64,000 nucleotides of DNA from Lepus europaeus (lineage: Eukaryota > Chordata > Mammalia > Lagomorpha > Leporidae). This document shows positions 11,268 through 23,497 of the stretch, piece after piece. The position numbers and the translations under genes were made by a program. A model generated the notes under the pieces. That model was given only the letters and a program-made list of their open reading frames with translations, did no database searches and was not told where the DNA came from. The stretch lies in assembly GCF_033115175.1 (NCBI RefSeq), contig NC_084835.1, positions 97,680,448 to 97,744,447 on the forward strand. Direction: 5' to 3'. Position 1 is the stretch's first letter. Each line of letters begins with the position of its first letter.

Positions 11268-12671
11268 TTGAATGTGCCTTTACCTCTTAGAGTAATAAAG
11301 CTATTTTTTTTTAAAGAAAGAACTTTATTTTGCCATCATTGTCCCATTTCTATTATACTACACTTCTTTGTGTTAATACAGATTCCAATTTGGTGTCATA
11401 TTCTTGTGCCTGAAGGACTTCTTTTAAAATTCCTTGTGCTGGAGACCTGCTGACAATGGATTCTCTCAGTGATTGTTTGAAAAAGTCGATTTCTCTTCCA
11501 TTTTTCAAAAAGATGTATTTATATGTTTGAAAGGCAGAGCAAAAGAGAGAAGGAGAGGCAGAGAAAGAGAGAGAGAGAGCGAGCGACAGAGATCTTCCAT
11601 CTACTAGTCAACACCCCAAAGTGGGCCAGATCTGGGCCAGGGTGAAGCCAAGGATCAGGGTCTACCTGGGCCTTGCACATGGGTGCAGGGGCCCAAATGT
11701 CTGAGCTGCGCTCCACTGCTTTTCTGGGTGCATAAGCAGGGAGCTGGATGAGAAGCAGAGCAGCCAGGTCTTGAACCAGTGCTGGTGGGATGCTGGCATT
11801 GCAAGCAGGGGCTTGACCTGCTGTGCCACAGCGCTGCCCACCCCCCCCCCTTTCATTTTTTGAAGCTATCATCACTAGGTATAGATTTCTGGGTTGATAC
11901 TTTTGTTTTTCTTTCAGCATTCGAAAGCTGTCAATCACTTGAGCTATCACTGCTGTCTCTTGGGATCTGCATTAGCAGGAAGCTGGAGTCCAAAGCTGGA
12001 GTGGAGTGTGGAACTCAGGTGCTCCAGTGCAGGATTCAGGCTGCTAACCTTCATCTGAACAGCTGGCTAAAAGCCAGCATTTATCTTGGTGTTCTCTGAG
12101 CCTTTTGGAACTGTAGCTTGGTATCAGTAATTCTAGAAAATTCTCAGCCATTATTTCTTCAAATATTTCTTCCACCCTACTCTCTTTTCGGTTTTTGTAC
12201 TCTTAATTACGTGCATGACAGAGTATTTGACATTGTCCCACGGTTCTTGTATGTTTGGTTTTCTCTTTGTGTTTCAGTTTGAGCAATTTCTATAGACCTT
12301 CTGTAAGTCCATCAATTCCTTCTTTCACTGTGTCAAGTCTGCTCATGAGCCCATTGGACATATTCTTTATTTCTGTTACTGTATTTTCATTTCTAGCATT
12401 TCCTTCGGTTTCTCTCACGACTTCTGTGTTCTTGCTGAAAGGACCCTATATCTTGCACATTGCTCGTATTTCTAGCCATAGCTGTTTTCTGTTCCCTACC
12501 AAACCGTCCAACACCTGTGTATATCCGATCCTGTGGGTGCCAGTGTGTACTGCTGACAGTTGAGTCTGGGTCTGACACGTGGTTCTGGGCCTGCAATGTT
12601 CTCCCGCCTCTCCCTCAGGGTAGAGTGTTCTTTCTCTCCCCTTACACCAGATCTCAAGGTTGTTTTGTTCT
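11268..12671 (-). mobile_element. L1/HAL1-like fragment (antisense), interrupted by a CSINE
   Basis: Segments around GGAGACCTGCTGACAATGG, CAGCCATTATTTCTTC and GACATTGTCCCACGG are typical of an old L1-class element read antisense. A CSINE at 11508-11842 splits it. No open frame of interest. Left end approximate. Confidence 0.65.
11508..11842 (-). mobile_element. CSINE inside the antisense L1/HAL1-like element
   Basis: Full length, diverged. A TTCATTTTT-like motif lies on both sides. A C9 run abuts its 5' end. Confidence 0.88.
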
Positions 12672-12704
12672 AAGATTTATTTGAAAGTCAGAGTTACACA
12701 GAGA

Positions 12705-12739
<35 letters not shown>

Positions 12740-12978
12740 TTCATCTACTGGGTCACATCCAAAATGGCCATAACAGCCAAAGCCTGGAGGCAGGAGTTTC
12801 ACCCAGGTCTCCCATGTGGGTAGCATGGACCAAGCACTTGGGCCACCTGCTGCTGCTCTCCCAGGCACATTAGCAGGGAGCTGGATTGGAAGTGGAGCAG
12901 CCAGGACTCTGGCTGGTGCATATATGAGACGTTGCCCTTGCATGAAGCTTTATCTGCTACACCACAGCACCAGGCACC
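12672..12978 (-). mobile_element. CSINE, diverged
   Basis: Tail, GA run and body are clear. The head (TATCTGCTACACCACAGCACC) is degraded. Confidence 0.85.
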
Positions 12979-14210
12979 CAAGAGTTTCAGCATGACTGTA
13001 ATGGCTATGGTGTTGTCATCCTTTCTCTTAGAGGTGACAGATTTTTATGGCAGAGAGGGGTGGGGAAGACATCCAGGTGGGGTTTTGTGTCCCTCCTGCA
13101 GTCACGGCGGTCCCTTCCCTCAAGGCTGGATCATGAGGTGCTTTCTCAGTGCACCCAAAGCCTGGGACGGGGTGAAAACCCACCTTTGTCCTTGGCAGCC
13201 CCTTGGCAGCCCCAGGCCGGGTAAGGCTGGCTGAGCCATCTGGTTAAGCACTGCGGTGCCGTCTCTCATCACAGCTGCATCGGCTGGAGGCAGGTGGCGC
13301 GCCCCAGCTCCCCTGTGTCCCCACCTCTCCCCCTAGGAGCATCTCTTGGATTTCAGGCTACGTGGCCTCCCTGCAGCCTCAGCTGTCTGATGGGGCCCCT
13401 AAAAGTGAAGACTTGACGTCTTCCCATCTTTCCTGCTGTTGCAAATGCAGAAATAATACTCACTGCTTCTGGAGCAGAAACCGGGAGTTAACTCAAAGGA
13501 GAACAAGCAGACCCTGGGCTCGCCTACACTGAGCTGGTGGCCAGTTCCAGAGCACATCCTGTTTGGTCCTCACGCTCCTCCCACTGACAGGTGTGGTTCC
13601 TAGGAGATGAGGCAAAGGGCGGGGCTTCCCTTTTCCTCCTGCCTGGTTGCATAGGAGCAACCAAGCAGTAAGTGGGAGATGCGGAGAGACCTGCGGCAGA
13701 GGCAGGCTGCCTTCCGTCCACAGCCTGTTCCCCGGGCCTGCGTTTAAGAGCTGAGCTGAGGTAGTGTCGGAGGTTAGGGTAAGGACAAGGATCTGGCCCG
13801 GCCTGCGTGGGCTGAGGCCTTAGCTGGCAGGCTTTATCCTCGGACCCAGCAGAGAGCAGACCTCAGGGGAAACCAGCACTAAAGGCTGGAGAGACAGACA
13901 CTCCCTGGGGAGCCCTTCTCTGCCTACCCCCAGGAGTGGGAGCAGGAGCGGGAGCCGGGAGTCCTCACAGCCTGGGGATGTGGCTTAGTCCCAGGGCAAG
14001 GATGGAGTTCATCCTCGGGGGAATCTAGGCCTTGGCCCCTTATTGCGGGGGCCTTTGGGGTGGGGACGGAGCGTAGTGTGGGAAAAGCCCCAATGAAGAT
14101 GGAGCCAGGGGCCACCAACCTGAGCTTTCTGCTCGCACCCACCTTCCACAGAGCCACTCCCCACCCCACTACTGGGAGGCAGCAGGTGGGACTGGGATTG
14201 CTATTCCTAT
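12979..14210. other. Unassigned sequence
   Basis: GC-rich in places. No repeat or exon recognised. Confidence 0.55.
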
Positions 14211-14253
14211 ACACACACACACACATGCACACACGTGCACACACATACACTGT
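14211..14253. repeat. (CA)n microsatellite
   Basis: CA repeats with G interruptions. Confidence 0.9.
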
Positions 14254-14299
14254 CTTTGCGACTTCCTTGTGAAGGGTTCAATTATGTGGTCCTCTACTC

Positions 14300-14420
14300 A
14301 TTCATTGGCTTATTTTTTCATTCCATAAACATTCATTACTGCCATGCCTGGCACCTGGTAACAAAGGGGAATGCAAGCAGCTCTGTGCCCCTCGCACATG
14401 TACAGGCCCCAGTGTGGGAG
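14300..14420 (-). mobile_element. L2 3' end fragment (antisense)
   Basis: ATTCCATAAACATTCATTACTGCC, then CTGGCACCTGG, resembles the L2 3' terminus read antisense. Short. Confidence 0.5.
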
Positions 14421-14539
14421 GGGGCAGGGGGAAGTTTTCTGGAACTCCACTGGGGTTAGCTGGAGGGGTTAGCCAGGAACCTGCTCCCTGCTGGGGGCAT
14501 GTACAAGGCTCACCTGTCCTACGCTGACAGCTAAGATCC

Positions 14540-14807
14540 TGGGTGGGCGTTAGGCACGGCAGCTAAGCGGCTGCTTGGGATGCCCACACGCTGTGAGTGC
14601 CTGGGTTCAAGTCCCAGCTCCACTCCAGATTCCAGCTCCCTGCTCATGCACACCCTGGGAGGCAGCAGGTGGTGGCTCGAGTACGTGGGTCCCCGTCACC
14701 CACATGGGTGGGTTTCTTGGCTCTTGATTTCTTCCTGGCCCTGGGGAGTGAACCTCCAGGGAAGATATCTGTCTGTCTGTCTGTCTGTCTCTGCCTTTCG
14801 CATAAAT
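14540..14807 (+). mobile_element. Older CSINE subtype
   Basis: Has the variant body GGGAGGCAGCAGGTGGTGGCTC instead of the GGAAAGCAGTAGAAGATGG of young copies, and a (GTCT)n run. Confidence 0.75.
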
Positions 14808-14825
14808 GAAAATATAAATATTTTA

Positions 14826-15132
14826 GGGAGGGGCAGCGCTGTGGCGCCCTGGCCTGAAGCGACGTCATCCCAGATGGACGCCGGTTCTAGTCCCGGCTGC
14901 TCCTCTTCTGATCCAGCTCTCTGCTTTGGCCTGGGAAAGCAGTAGAAGATGGCCCGAGTGCTTGGGCCCCTGCACCCGTGTGGAGTCCCAGAAGAAGCCC
15001 CTAGCTCCTTGCTTCGGATCAGCTCAGCTCTGGCTATTGCGGCCAATTGGAGAGTGAACCATCGGATGGGAGACCTCTCTCTCTGTGTAACTCTTTCAAA
15101 TAAATAAATAAATCTTTTTTTTAAAAAAGAAA
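14826..15132 (+). mobile_element. CSINE inserted in the tail of the previous CSINE
   Basis: An 18-bp target duplication, GAAAATATAAATATTTTA (14808-14825) and the same with one T/C change (15133-15150), gives exact ends. Confidence 0.94.
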
Positions 15133-15279
15133 GAAAATATAAACATTTTAGAAACAACCACAGATCCTCACTGAGCTGTTTCACGTGCCGCCTACTCCTG
15201 TCCTGGCCTGCTGTTTCTCCTCCCACCCGTGGGGGGCGCTCTGCCCGACCCCTTGTTTCCAAGGCTGGCCTTGCACTCA

Positions 15280-15460
15280 CAGGCTCCGAGCCTTCCATGT
15301 TCCCCTCTGCCCATCCGCACCACCGTGCCCTCCCAGGCCCAGCTTAAATGCCGCCTCCTCCAGAAAGCCTTCCCTGAATCCCCCACCGGAACCCCCCAGG
15401 CTGGCATCTGGGTTTGTGCCTCTTTTTCACACTTAACCTCCTTTGCTCTTACTTCGCTGG
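15280..15460 (+). mobile_element. L2 3' region fragment
   Basis: CAGCTTAAATGCCGCCTCCTC followed by AGAAAGCCTTCCCTGAATC is a standard L2 3' landmark on the plus strand. Confidence 0.65.
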
Positions 15461-15599
15461 AGGCTGCTAGATGAATATCAAAGAAGAAAAAAAAACTGAT
15501 TTCCACAAGCCAACAAGAGGCTTGCTTCCTCTTTCACACGGGGCAAAAAGCAACCTGGCCTGATGCACCTCCTTCTTCATTTCGTATTTCTTTCTTCCA

Positions 15600-15840
15600 G
15601 TAAAAAACTATTGGAGAGGCAGAGAGAAAGACAGAGAGAGCTCCCATCCTCTGGTTCACTCCCCAGACACTCACAACGACTGAGGGGCTGAAGTCAGGAG
15701 CCTGGAACTCAGTTCAGGTCCCCCAGCACCGCTGCCTCCCGGAGTCTGGATTAGCCGGAAGCTGGGGTCAGCAGCCAAAGCCAGGGCCTGTGATGTAGGT
15801 CCTGGTCATCCCAGCTGGTATCTTAGCAAACGGATCAAAT
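15600..15840 (-). mobile_element. Older CSINE subtype, degraded
   Basis: AGGCAGAGAGAAAGACAGAG then CTGGTTCACTCCCCAGA, with the CTGCCTCCCGGAGTCTGGATTAG variant body. No target duplication seen. Confidence 0.7.
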
Positions 15841-17122
15841 GCCTACCTCGTTCCATATTTCTTGCATGTGGTTCAAGGAAAAAATATTTTTGTGTTACAA
15901 TTTGCAAAATTTGTGGAGAATACATTTATAATGAAAAACAGCCATGCATTAATTTCAATTTTTTCTTTTGCACAAAATGAACTCATCTTCGAATTCCGTT
16001 CTCCACAATCTGTGAAGTCCAGTTCTGTCCATCTGTAGAGCTCCTCAGGCAGCCGGGCCGACGGGAGCCCCACGTGGCTGCCGGCTGCTTCCAGATCTTG
16101 TTTGGCACTTCCAAATCTTTTTTGGCATAACAACAGTGGCCGCCAGCCTGCGCCTCCCACAATCTCGGGAGAGAGTGAGTGAAAAGTCCCTGTGTTGCTT
16201 TCTCATTTCTTGGAAGAGGAGTCCTTGGAGGGAAAGAAGGTTTGGGGAAGAGGAGAGGCCACCTTTTCCTGGTAGCAGCAGCCCATGGACCAGGGCCCGT
16301 GCTGACATCCCTGTCTGCCTCCCGCCTGCTCGCCAGCTGCCTCTGCAGTTCTCCCACTCGGGGCCCCAGGCTCCACACCTGTCAGCTGGAGACAGGACAG
16401 CGAACTGTGCAGGAGATAGGTAGGAACGCAGGAAAATGCTCTCCAGACGCTACAAATGTGCACGTCCCTGTCCTGGGAGAAGCAGAAAGTGGACTTGGCC
16501 CCTGGGTGGTCCCCATCCGGGCACCTTGTCTTGAATACCTGAGCCCCCAGCTCTGAACTTGGTGCCCGTGGAGCCTTCCAAGGTGGTGCTAATGTTCATT
16601 TTCCTTGCAGGAGGCAAAGTGAGAATAGACCCCAGAGCCCGCGCCTGTCTCCCTTTCCTGCAGGGTGAAAGGCACCCAGGTGTGCCCCGCCCTTCCGCTC
16701 CAGCACATCCGGCTCAGAGCTTCGAGGGGAGGTCTCTGCTCGCTTCCCCCCAGGGCCACGTTGCTGCCATAGAAAGCCCCCAGCGTTGCGGTCCTGACCC
16801 CTGGGCCTCGTCTGGCCTCACAGCTTTTACAGGAAATACCCAGGGACGTGGGAAGTGGTGCCCTCGATGCCAGCCTGATGCCACTCCCAGGAAGGTGGTG
16901 ATGGGGAACTGGAAGAGGCCATGGCCACCTGCTTAGAAGCCCGGGCCTGGGAAGGTGCAGGCGCAGCATCTCAGCCACTGGCTGTGGCTGTGGGCTCGTG
17001 GCATCCTCGGTTTTCTTTGTCTACAAAATGATGGAGGACAGAGGGATGATGAGAAGGACAGCTGGACATTCAAAACTCTTTTTGTTTAACTGAAAACTTT
17101 TTATCAAAGAAAAGCTGAAGAG
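15841..17122. other. Unassigned sequence
   Basis: No recognised repeat or exon. Overlapping open frames up to 131 codons lack any domain. Confidence 0.55.
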
Positions 17123-17463
17123 CCAATGTAGGGTAAAGGGTATAGTGGGTTAAAGCCCTGGTCTGCAGAGCCAGCATCCCATATGGGTGCCAGTTCAAGT
17201 CCTGGCTGCTCCACTTCTCATCCAGCTCCCTGCTAGTGCACCTGGGAAAGCAGTGGAAGATGGCCCAAGTCCTTGGGCCCCTGCACCCACATGGGAGACC
17301 CAGAAGAAGCTTCTGGCTCATGGCTTTAGATTGGCTCAGCTCTGGCCATTGTGGCCAACGAGGAGTGAACTAGTGAATGGAAGATCTCTCTCTCTCTTTC
17401 TCTCTCTCTCTCTGCCTCTCCTTCTCTCTCTGTATAATGAAATAAATAAATCTTTTTTAAAAA
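17123..17463 (+). mobile_element. CSINE
   Basis: Full length. GCTGAAGAG before and after is a probable target duplication. Confidence 0.9.
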
Positions 17464-17479
17464 TCATGCTGAAGAGAAA

Positions 17480-17785
17480 GAAGCCAAGTCCCTCAAAGTA
17501 TATACTATACAATTCTATTTATATAAATATTTATATAGATCCTAGAAAATGCAAATTTATCTACGGTGACAATAAGTAGAGCAGTGGTTGCCTGGGGATG
17601 GGGTTGGGAGGGGAGAGAAGATTTCACAGAGGTGTTAGGAAACTCTAGGGGTGATGGGGATACACCACACCTGGATTGGGTGCTGGCTTACAGGTGCACA
17701 CGTATGTCAGTATCAAAATGCCCACTGTAAGTATGTGTAGCCAATTTTATATTAATTATACCTCAGTAAAGTTATAAAGGAAAAG
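17480..17785 (+). mobile_element. L1M 3' UTR fragment
   Basis: Contains GAGCAGTGGTTGCCTGGGGA and ends with AATTATACCTCAGTAAAG, the typical 3' end of L1MB-type elements, followed by an A-rich tail. Confidence 0.75.
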
Positions 17786-18889
17786 ACGTCAAGATTGTTT
17801 TATCTTAGAGAATTAGCTTAGAAAGCACAAACATACCCAGCCCCTCCTCACCAAAGCTGGCCTTGTGACCTCGTTCTCTCCAGAGAATCATGTCCACTGT
17901 GGACCCCAACACTTGCCCTGTGGTGTTCAGTGACTCAGCTCTTGAGAACTTTCTGGAGGTTTCCAGAAAGATACATAGGAAAATGTCTTTCCCCTTTTAG
18001 CTAGCAAATGACATTAGAATGCAGTTTTCTTTGTTTAAGTGGCTCAAAGAGTCCCACAGTCTGACTCTCACCACATCCTGACCTGGCAAGTCCGGCGGCC
18101 CCACCCCTGCACCCAGGTTCTCTCTGCTCCATCTTCAGAACCCTCTGAGGACACAGCTGGAGGACCTGGCCCCTGGGAGCCACGCCTCCAGGGAAGGGGT
18201 CACGGTGCGGTTAGCAGACAGGGTCGGGGTGCTGGCTCACGGATTTTCCAAACATGTGAATGAAATGAGGAAAACACACTGGTGCTGGCAGGTAGGATGA
18301 GAGCCGCGTGCCATGGGTGCACCGGCTGCCTTCTCTGCCCAGCGGGACCCAGAGCTGTCCCCGGGACCTATTAATCAAGCAGTGAGCGTTTTTTTGTTTG
18401 GTTGTTTGATTTTTTTCTTTTAAAAAATTCTTTCCCAGTCGCTGTCATGTAGCGGGTATGTGTGGGTGCCGGGAAATGTGCAGGAAGCTGGTGACTGACG
18501 GAGGTCGGGATCCACGCAGGGACAGGACAGGGTGTCCTCAAGGGCGGTGAGGGGGCAGGCAGCTGTGCACAGCTGCAGAGCCACCCTGAACGCGTCCTCA
18601 GCTCCCGGCTGCCCCTGAAATGCCAGGAATGAAAGAAAGCGGAGGTCCTGCGGGCCCGCATTTAAGACATCTTGGAAAACCATGAAGAGGAGGTAGGAGG
18701 AATAGGAAGGCCCACTGATAAGACCAAAAATGAACGCAGTGAGAGAAATCGAATGAAGTTCACTTCGATTGGACACCATGAATATGACAATAATTAGGTA
18801 AAGATGGAATAAAAACAGAGATGTGAACTTGTACATCCGTCCGCTGCTGGAGGTGCAGGTGAGCTGCGGAGGCAAACAAGGGCTATAAT
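17786..18889. other. Unassigned sequence
   Basis: Nothing recognised. The 180-codon minus frame (18420-18962) runs into L1 sequence and is taken as chance. Confidence 0.5.
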
Positions 18890-19165
18890 GAGGGTGGGGG
18901 GTCACAAAGAAGGACTTGGGGGGGCAGGATTTGATGCACCACTTGGGAGGCCTGCACCCCACACCAGGCCCTATGTATGTGCCACACCTTGCTTCTCCAT
19001 CCCTCTGCCAATGGACATGAGGTTTGTCTCCAACGTCTAACCATTATGAATACTGCTGCTATAAACATGGATCTACAAACATCTGCTTGGGATCCTGTGT
19101 TCAATTTTTTGGGGAGAGTCTATACCCAGAAATAGGCTTACCGGGTCACATCAAAATTAAAGATC
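18890..19165 (-). mobile_element. L1M 3' UTR fragment (antisense)
   Basis: ATTATGAATACTGCTGCTAT and the following TATACCCAGAAATAGGC match the antisense of an old L1 3' region. Confidence 0.7.
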
Positions 19166-19169
19166 AGCT

Positions 19170-19216
19170 CTCTTTCTTTTTTTAAAAAAAATTATTTATC
19201 TGAAAGGCAGGGTTAT
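19170..19216 (-). mobile_element. CSINE tail fragment
   Basis: Only the A-tail complement and TTATCTGAAAGGCAGGGTTATAG remain. Confidence 0.6.
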
Positions 19217-20783
19217 AGACAAGGCAGTTCGCAGAGGGTGGAACCTGCTCTTGTCCAAGGAGCGGTGAGAACACAGCTGTGCCTGATCCAGACTTCCTCG
19301 CCCTCAGGGCACGTTCTGAACATGGCCCCAGAGGGCTGTGCATGGAGCCGCACAGAGTCAAGGGGCTTTAGAGGTGGGTGGGTGGCCTGGCTGGCTCCAT
19401 TCCTTTTGAGCTTTCCATTTGCAGAGAGAGTTCAGCATTTTTTCCTGCAATGCTCACCCGACTCCATCTCTGTCAGCGCTGGGAACTGGGACTCTGGTCC
19501 TGGGAGAAACATGGGTAAAATGCAACCAAGAGCCCTTCTGGCTAAAATCTGCTCCTTCTAAGACTGAAAACTCAAGCCTTTGCGGAGCTGTGACTCATTA
19601 CACACACACACACACATCGTTAAAAAGTTTGCTCAACCGGAAGGCTGGCTGCATCTTTTCCCCTTGTCCAATCTCCTGTTTTACTGTTTTCAAGGCCTAA
19701 CTTGGCCCCCCAGGGTCACGTGCTGTTCCTGAGTTTAAATTCCTTTTCAGTTCCCAGAGGGCACTCGCGGATGTACTGGGAGATTTCCAGGTAGGGCTGG
19801 TGACCTCAGAGAGGCGCTGACTCAAATCTCACCATCACTGTAGTTTCGTGAAAGAAGCTTCGAGAACCCATCTCTGAGTACCTCGGCGCAGTCCTTCTCG
19901 TCTTTGCTTCCTGGCAAATGATGGATCTGCCTCCAGGACCCCTGTGGTGCTGCCTCCTCTGTGCAGCCTCTCTCGGCTCCCCCAAGCTGCTAGAATGTGG
20001 CAATCCCCGTAGGTTGGTCCGTGTAGACGCTTCCTCTCTCGCAGTGGCCTAGGACCTTGCACAGGGTGCGGCACGCAACAGGTGTTTGCGGGGGCGTTCC
20101 ACCTTGTGCCCCCAAGGCCCCAGTTTGCATCAGTCCTGGTTTTCTCGGGAGGATGAGAGATGGGAAAGAGGCACGGGCAGCTCCTCGTCGGGGGACACGG
20201 AGTGTTCCTGTCCCCCGGTCCCAATCAGGATGCCGCCCTCACGGTCGGTCCCTCTGCTTCCTGCAGTCGGATGCCCCAGACCCAGGGTCCTAGGCACTTT
20301 CCAAGAAGTGTGAGCCTGGCCCCAGGGCTGCACCTTCCCATGCTGCTCTGGGTCACGGCCAGTCTCTGCACTTCCTGGGGCTCCCAGGGTACCAGGGCTG
20401 GAAATGGCCAGGGATGCCAGGGGACGGCTAAGGGGACAGGATGTGGCTGAAGTGCAGGCCCCTTCCACGTGTGAGGTGTGGAGGGGAAGGAAGGTGGAGA
20501 ACAGCCCCTTCTGAGCCTGTGGGTGCCTTTGCCTGCCAAGCGCCACGGGTCAGACTGATCCGAGAGGTGCTGCGGCCTTGAACGTCTGCCGTGTTCTTCC
20601 ACTGCGTTTACTTTCACTTAAAGGACTCACTCCCACCCGCTTCTCCCCCTGCATTCGGAACCGAGACTCATCAAAGTATTTTAAGGAAATCAGTTGGCAG
20701 CTTTAAGTCATCTGGAATTAACCGTGGCTATTGTCTAGATCCGTGTCTCACTTCTTTCCTGCAATCAGAATTTTAAAAAAAAT
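19217..20783. other. Unassigned sequence
   Basis: Nothing recognised beyond a short (AC)n at about 19600. Confidence 0.55.
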
Positions 20784-20789
20784 CATCCA

Positions 20790-21129
20790 GGGGCTGGCTC
20801 TGTGGAGCAACCGGGTTAAGCAGCTGGCTACAGCGCCAGCATCCTATATGGGCGCCAGCTCAAATCCCAGCTGTTCCACTTCCGATCCAGCTCCCTGCTA
20901 ATGCACCTGGGAAAGCAATAGAAGACGGCCCAAATGCTTGGGCCCCTGTGCCCATGTGGAAGTCCCAAGTAAATTCCTGGCTCCTGTCTGCAGCCTGTTC
21001 CAGCCCTGGCCATTGTGGCCTGTTGGGGAGTGAACCAGTGTATGGAAGATATCTCATTCTCTCTCTCTCTCTCTCTTTCTTTCTCTCTCTCTAACTCTGC
21101 CTTTCAAATAACTCAATCTTTTAAAAAAG
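20790..21129 (+). mobile_element. CSINE, first of a tandem pair
   Basis: Full length. Its left flank ATCATCCAG resembles the joint to the next CSINE (GTTATCCAG). Confidence 0.9.
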
Positions 21130-21152
21130 AAACCCTCTTAAAAAGTTATCCA

Positions 21153-21381
21153 GGGGTCAGTGCTGTGGCGTAGTGGGTAAAACCACTGCCTGCAATGCCG
21201 GAATCCCATATGGGTGCTGTTTGAATCCCAGCTGTTCCACTTCCAATTCAGCTCTCTGCTATGGCCTGGGAAGGCAGTAAAAGATAGCCCAAGTCCTTGA
21301 GCCCCTGCACCCACTTGGGAGACCTGGAGGAAGCTCTTGGCACCTGGCTTTGGATCAGCTCAGCTCTGGCCAGCAGATGGA

Positions 21382-21426
<45 letters not shown>

Positions 21427-21487
21427 AGTGTGTGTGTGTCTCCTCTCTCTGTATAACTCTGACTTTCAAATAAATAAATCCTTAAAA
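21153..21487 (+). mobile_element. CSINE, second of a tandem pair
   Basis: Full length, with a (CT)n then (TG)n run. GCTATCCA follows the tail, a third copy of the pair's target motif. Confidence 0.9.
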
Positions 21488-21788
21488 ACAGAAAGCTATC
21501 CAAACAGTACAACTATATCACAGAAAGTTGGAAAACAGAAAAAACCAGTCTGTTCACTCTTAACCCCATGATTGTGACACAGCCGTCTGGATGTGAACTC
21601 TTATCTGGTGTTCCTGCACAGTCAGAGCGGCTGGGAAACACAGGACCTTCCATTTTTTTGTTCTGTTTTTTTTTCCCCCTTTAATATGGTGCCATCAGCA
21701 TTTTTCCTTGGAGCTCTAAGTCTCCATAAATCATTGTAGCGCCTATGGAATAGTAATGTCTTTAGAACTGTCCCTTAATCGCTTGTTT

Positions 21789-21789
<1 letters not shown>

Positions 21790-21826
<37 letters not shown>

Positions 21827-22055
21827 CTGCTATCTGCTGCTCATTCTACAAATGCTTACAACAGCTGGGGCCGGACCATGCTGAAGTTGGGACCCCACCT
21901 GGGTCTCCTTGTGTGGCTGGCAGGAACTCAGTCCTTCGAGCCGGCCTCACTGCCTCCCAGGGTCTGCACGAGCAGGAAGTGGCGTCAGCAGCCAGACACA
22001 GGTACTGACCATTGGCGCTGTGCCGTGGGCTGTGGGCGTCTTCGCCACCAGGCCC
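21790..22055 (-). mobile_element. Older CSINE subtype with CA/GA run
   Basis: Begins (CA)n(GA)n, then TGCTCATTCTACAAATGC and the CTGCCTCCCAGGGTCTGCACG variant body. Confidence 0.65.
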
Positions 22056-22392
22056 ATCTCGCACCTTCTGCGTTGCTTTCTCAGAGCTGTTACCGCTAGC
22101 GGAGCTAGTCCTTGAGAACAGCGTGCTGGCTTTCTCTCTGCCTGCTCAGCTCCGAGGCCCCCATCGTGCTGTCCCTACCCCAGACGTCGGTGTCGAAGCC
22201 CCTGTTGGCCTCCTTGCCTCTTTGGGGCTCCCCTCTGCAGCCACCCCACAGGCACAGAAGTTGCTTCCTGAGCACATTTGCCACGTGGGAACTCAGATCT
22301 ATCCTTGCAACATTTATGGTGCACAGCCGTGGGGCTCATCGGGGCTGGACCAGCGCTGGAGAGACCCGTGGAGTGGACACATGGGTCCTTTT

Positions 22393-22475
22393 TTTTTTTT
22401 TAATTTTTGACAGGCAGAGTGGATAGGGAGAGAGAGAGAGACAGAGAGAAAGGTCTTCCTTTGCCGTTGGTTCAC
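22393..22475 (-). mobile_element. Severely 5'-truncated CSINE with target duplication
   Basis: 83 bp, from the T-tail to GTTGGTTCAC. CACATGGGTCCTTTT at 22378-22392 and 22476-22490 shows it arrived truncated rather than being deleted later. Confidence 0.92.
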
Positions 22476-22490
22476 CACATGGGTCCTTTT

Positions 22491-22959
22491 GAATGGCTCC
22501 TGACCCACGGCAGAGACAGTGCAGCCGGCCTGCCAGTGACCAGGCAGGCAGGAGATGGTTTGGCCAAGGTCCTTGAAGAAGAAATGAAGTTCACTGAGAA
22601 GTCTTGACCATTGCGGCCACTGATGATAGCTGTATGCACACAAACCACATACGGGGCATTCTGGGGGACAAAGGATTTTCACAGGCAATGTTTGTTAGTC
22701 TGACTTTCTACCTGAGTTCTGACTTTAGGACAAGATGTGGTCCGTGGCTTTGCGGAATGCCCTAAGCCAGTGTGGTTGGTCTTTGTCTTGTGCTCACAGG
22801 AGTTTCTGGCATGGGAAGTGGATACAGGAAATTTCTCCCCGAGGTGGCGAGTTAAAACCAAGTGATGGGTTCAGGACGTGCTATCCCAGACCACAGCACC
22901 TTGGCTCTCTCACCTGCTTCCACCCGTCTGCTCTGGAATAGGCTCTAAGACTCTCATTC
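22491..22959. other. Unassigned sequence
   Basis: Nothing recognised. Confidence 0.55.
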
Positions 22960-22972
22960 AAGAGGTGCCCTC

Positions 22973-23325
22973 AGGGCCGGCTCCGTGGCTTAACAGGCTA
23001 ATCCTCTGCCTTGCGGCGCCGGCACTCCGGGTTCTAGTCCCAGTTGGGGTGCCGGATTCTATCCCGGTTGCCCCTCTTCCAGGCCAGCTCTCTGCTATGG
23101 CCCGGGAAGGCAGTGGAGGATGGCCCAAGTGCTTGGGCCCTGCACCTGCATGGGAGACCAGGAGAAGCACCTGGCTCCTGGCTTCAGATCAGCACGATGT
23201 GCCGGCCGCAGTGGCCATTGGAGGGTGAACCAACGGCAAAAAGGAAGACCTTTCTTTCTCTCTCTCTCTCTCTCTATCCACTCTGCCTGTCAAAAAATAA
23301 ATAAATAAATAAAAATTAAAAAAAA
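22973..23325 (+). mobile_element. CSINE with 13-bp target duplication
   Basis: Full length. AAGAGGTGCCCTC at 22960-22972 and 23326-23338 without mismatch, and an intact A-rich tail. Recent. Confidence 0.95.
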
Positions 23326-23497
23326 AAGAGGTGCCCTCTCTACAAGCAGAGGAAAGGACCCAGAGACAGAGAATGGGAATAGACAGGCCTGGCTACGTCC
23401 CCTCCACTTACCCCACCCCGTCATGCCCTTTCATCCTCCAGTCATGCCCCAGCTCCATCCACTGGTCAGCAAACCAAAGCATAAAAAATATACAGGT

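Noticed and set aside
14696-15298. Minus-strand frame of 200 codons
   Set aside because: Runs through two CSINEs and an L2-related part. No conserved domain.
18420-18962. Minus-strand frame of 180 codons with a hydrophobic stretch
   Set aside because: Overlaps an antisense L1 fragment. The hydrophobic part is AT-rich sequence, and no family is recognised.
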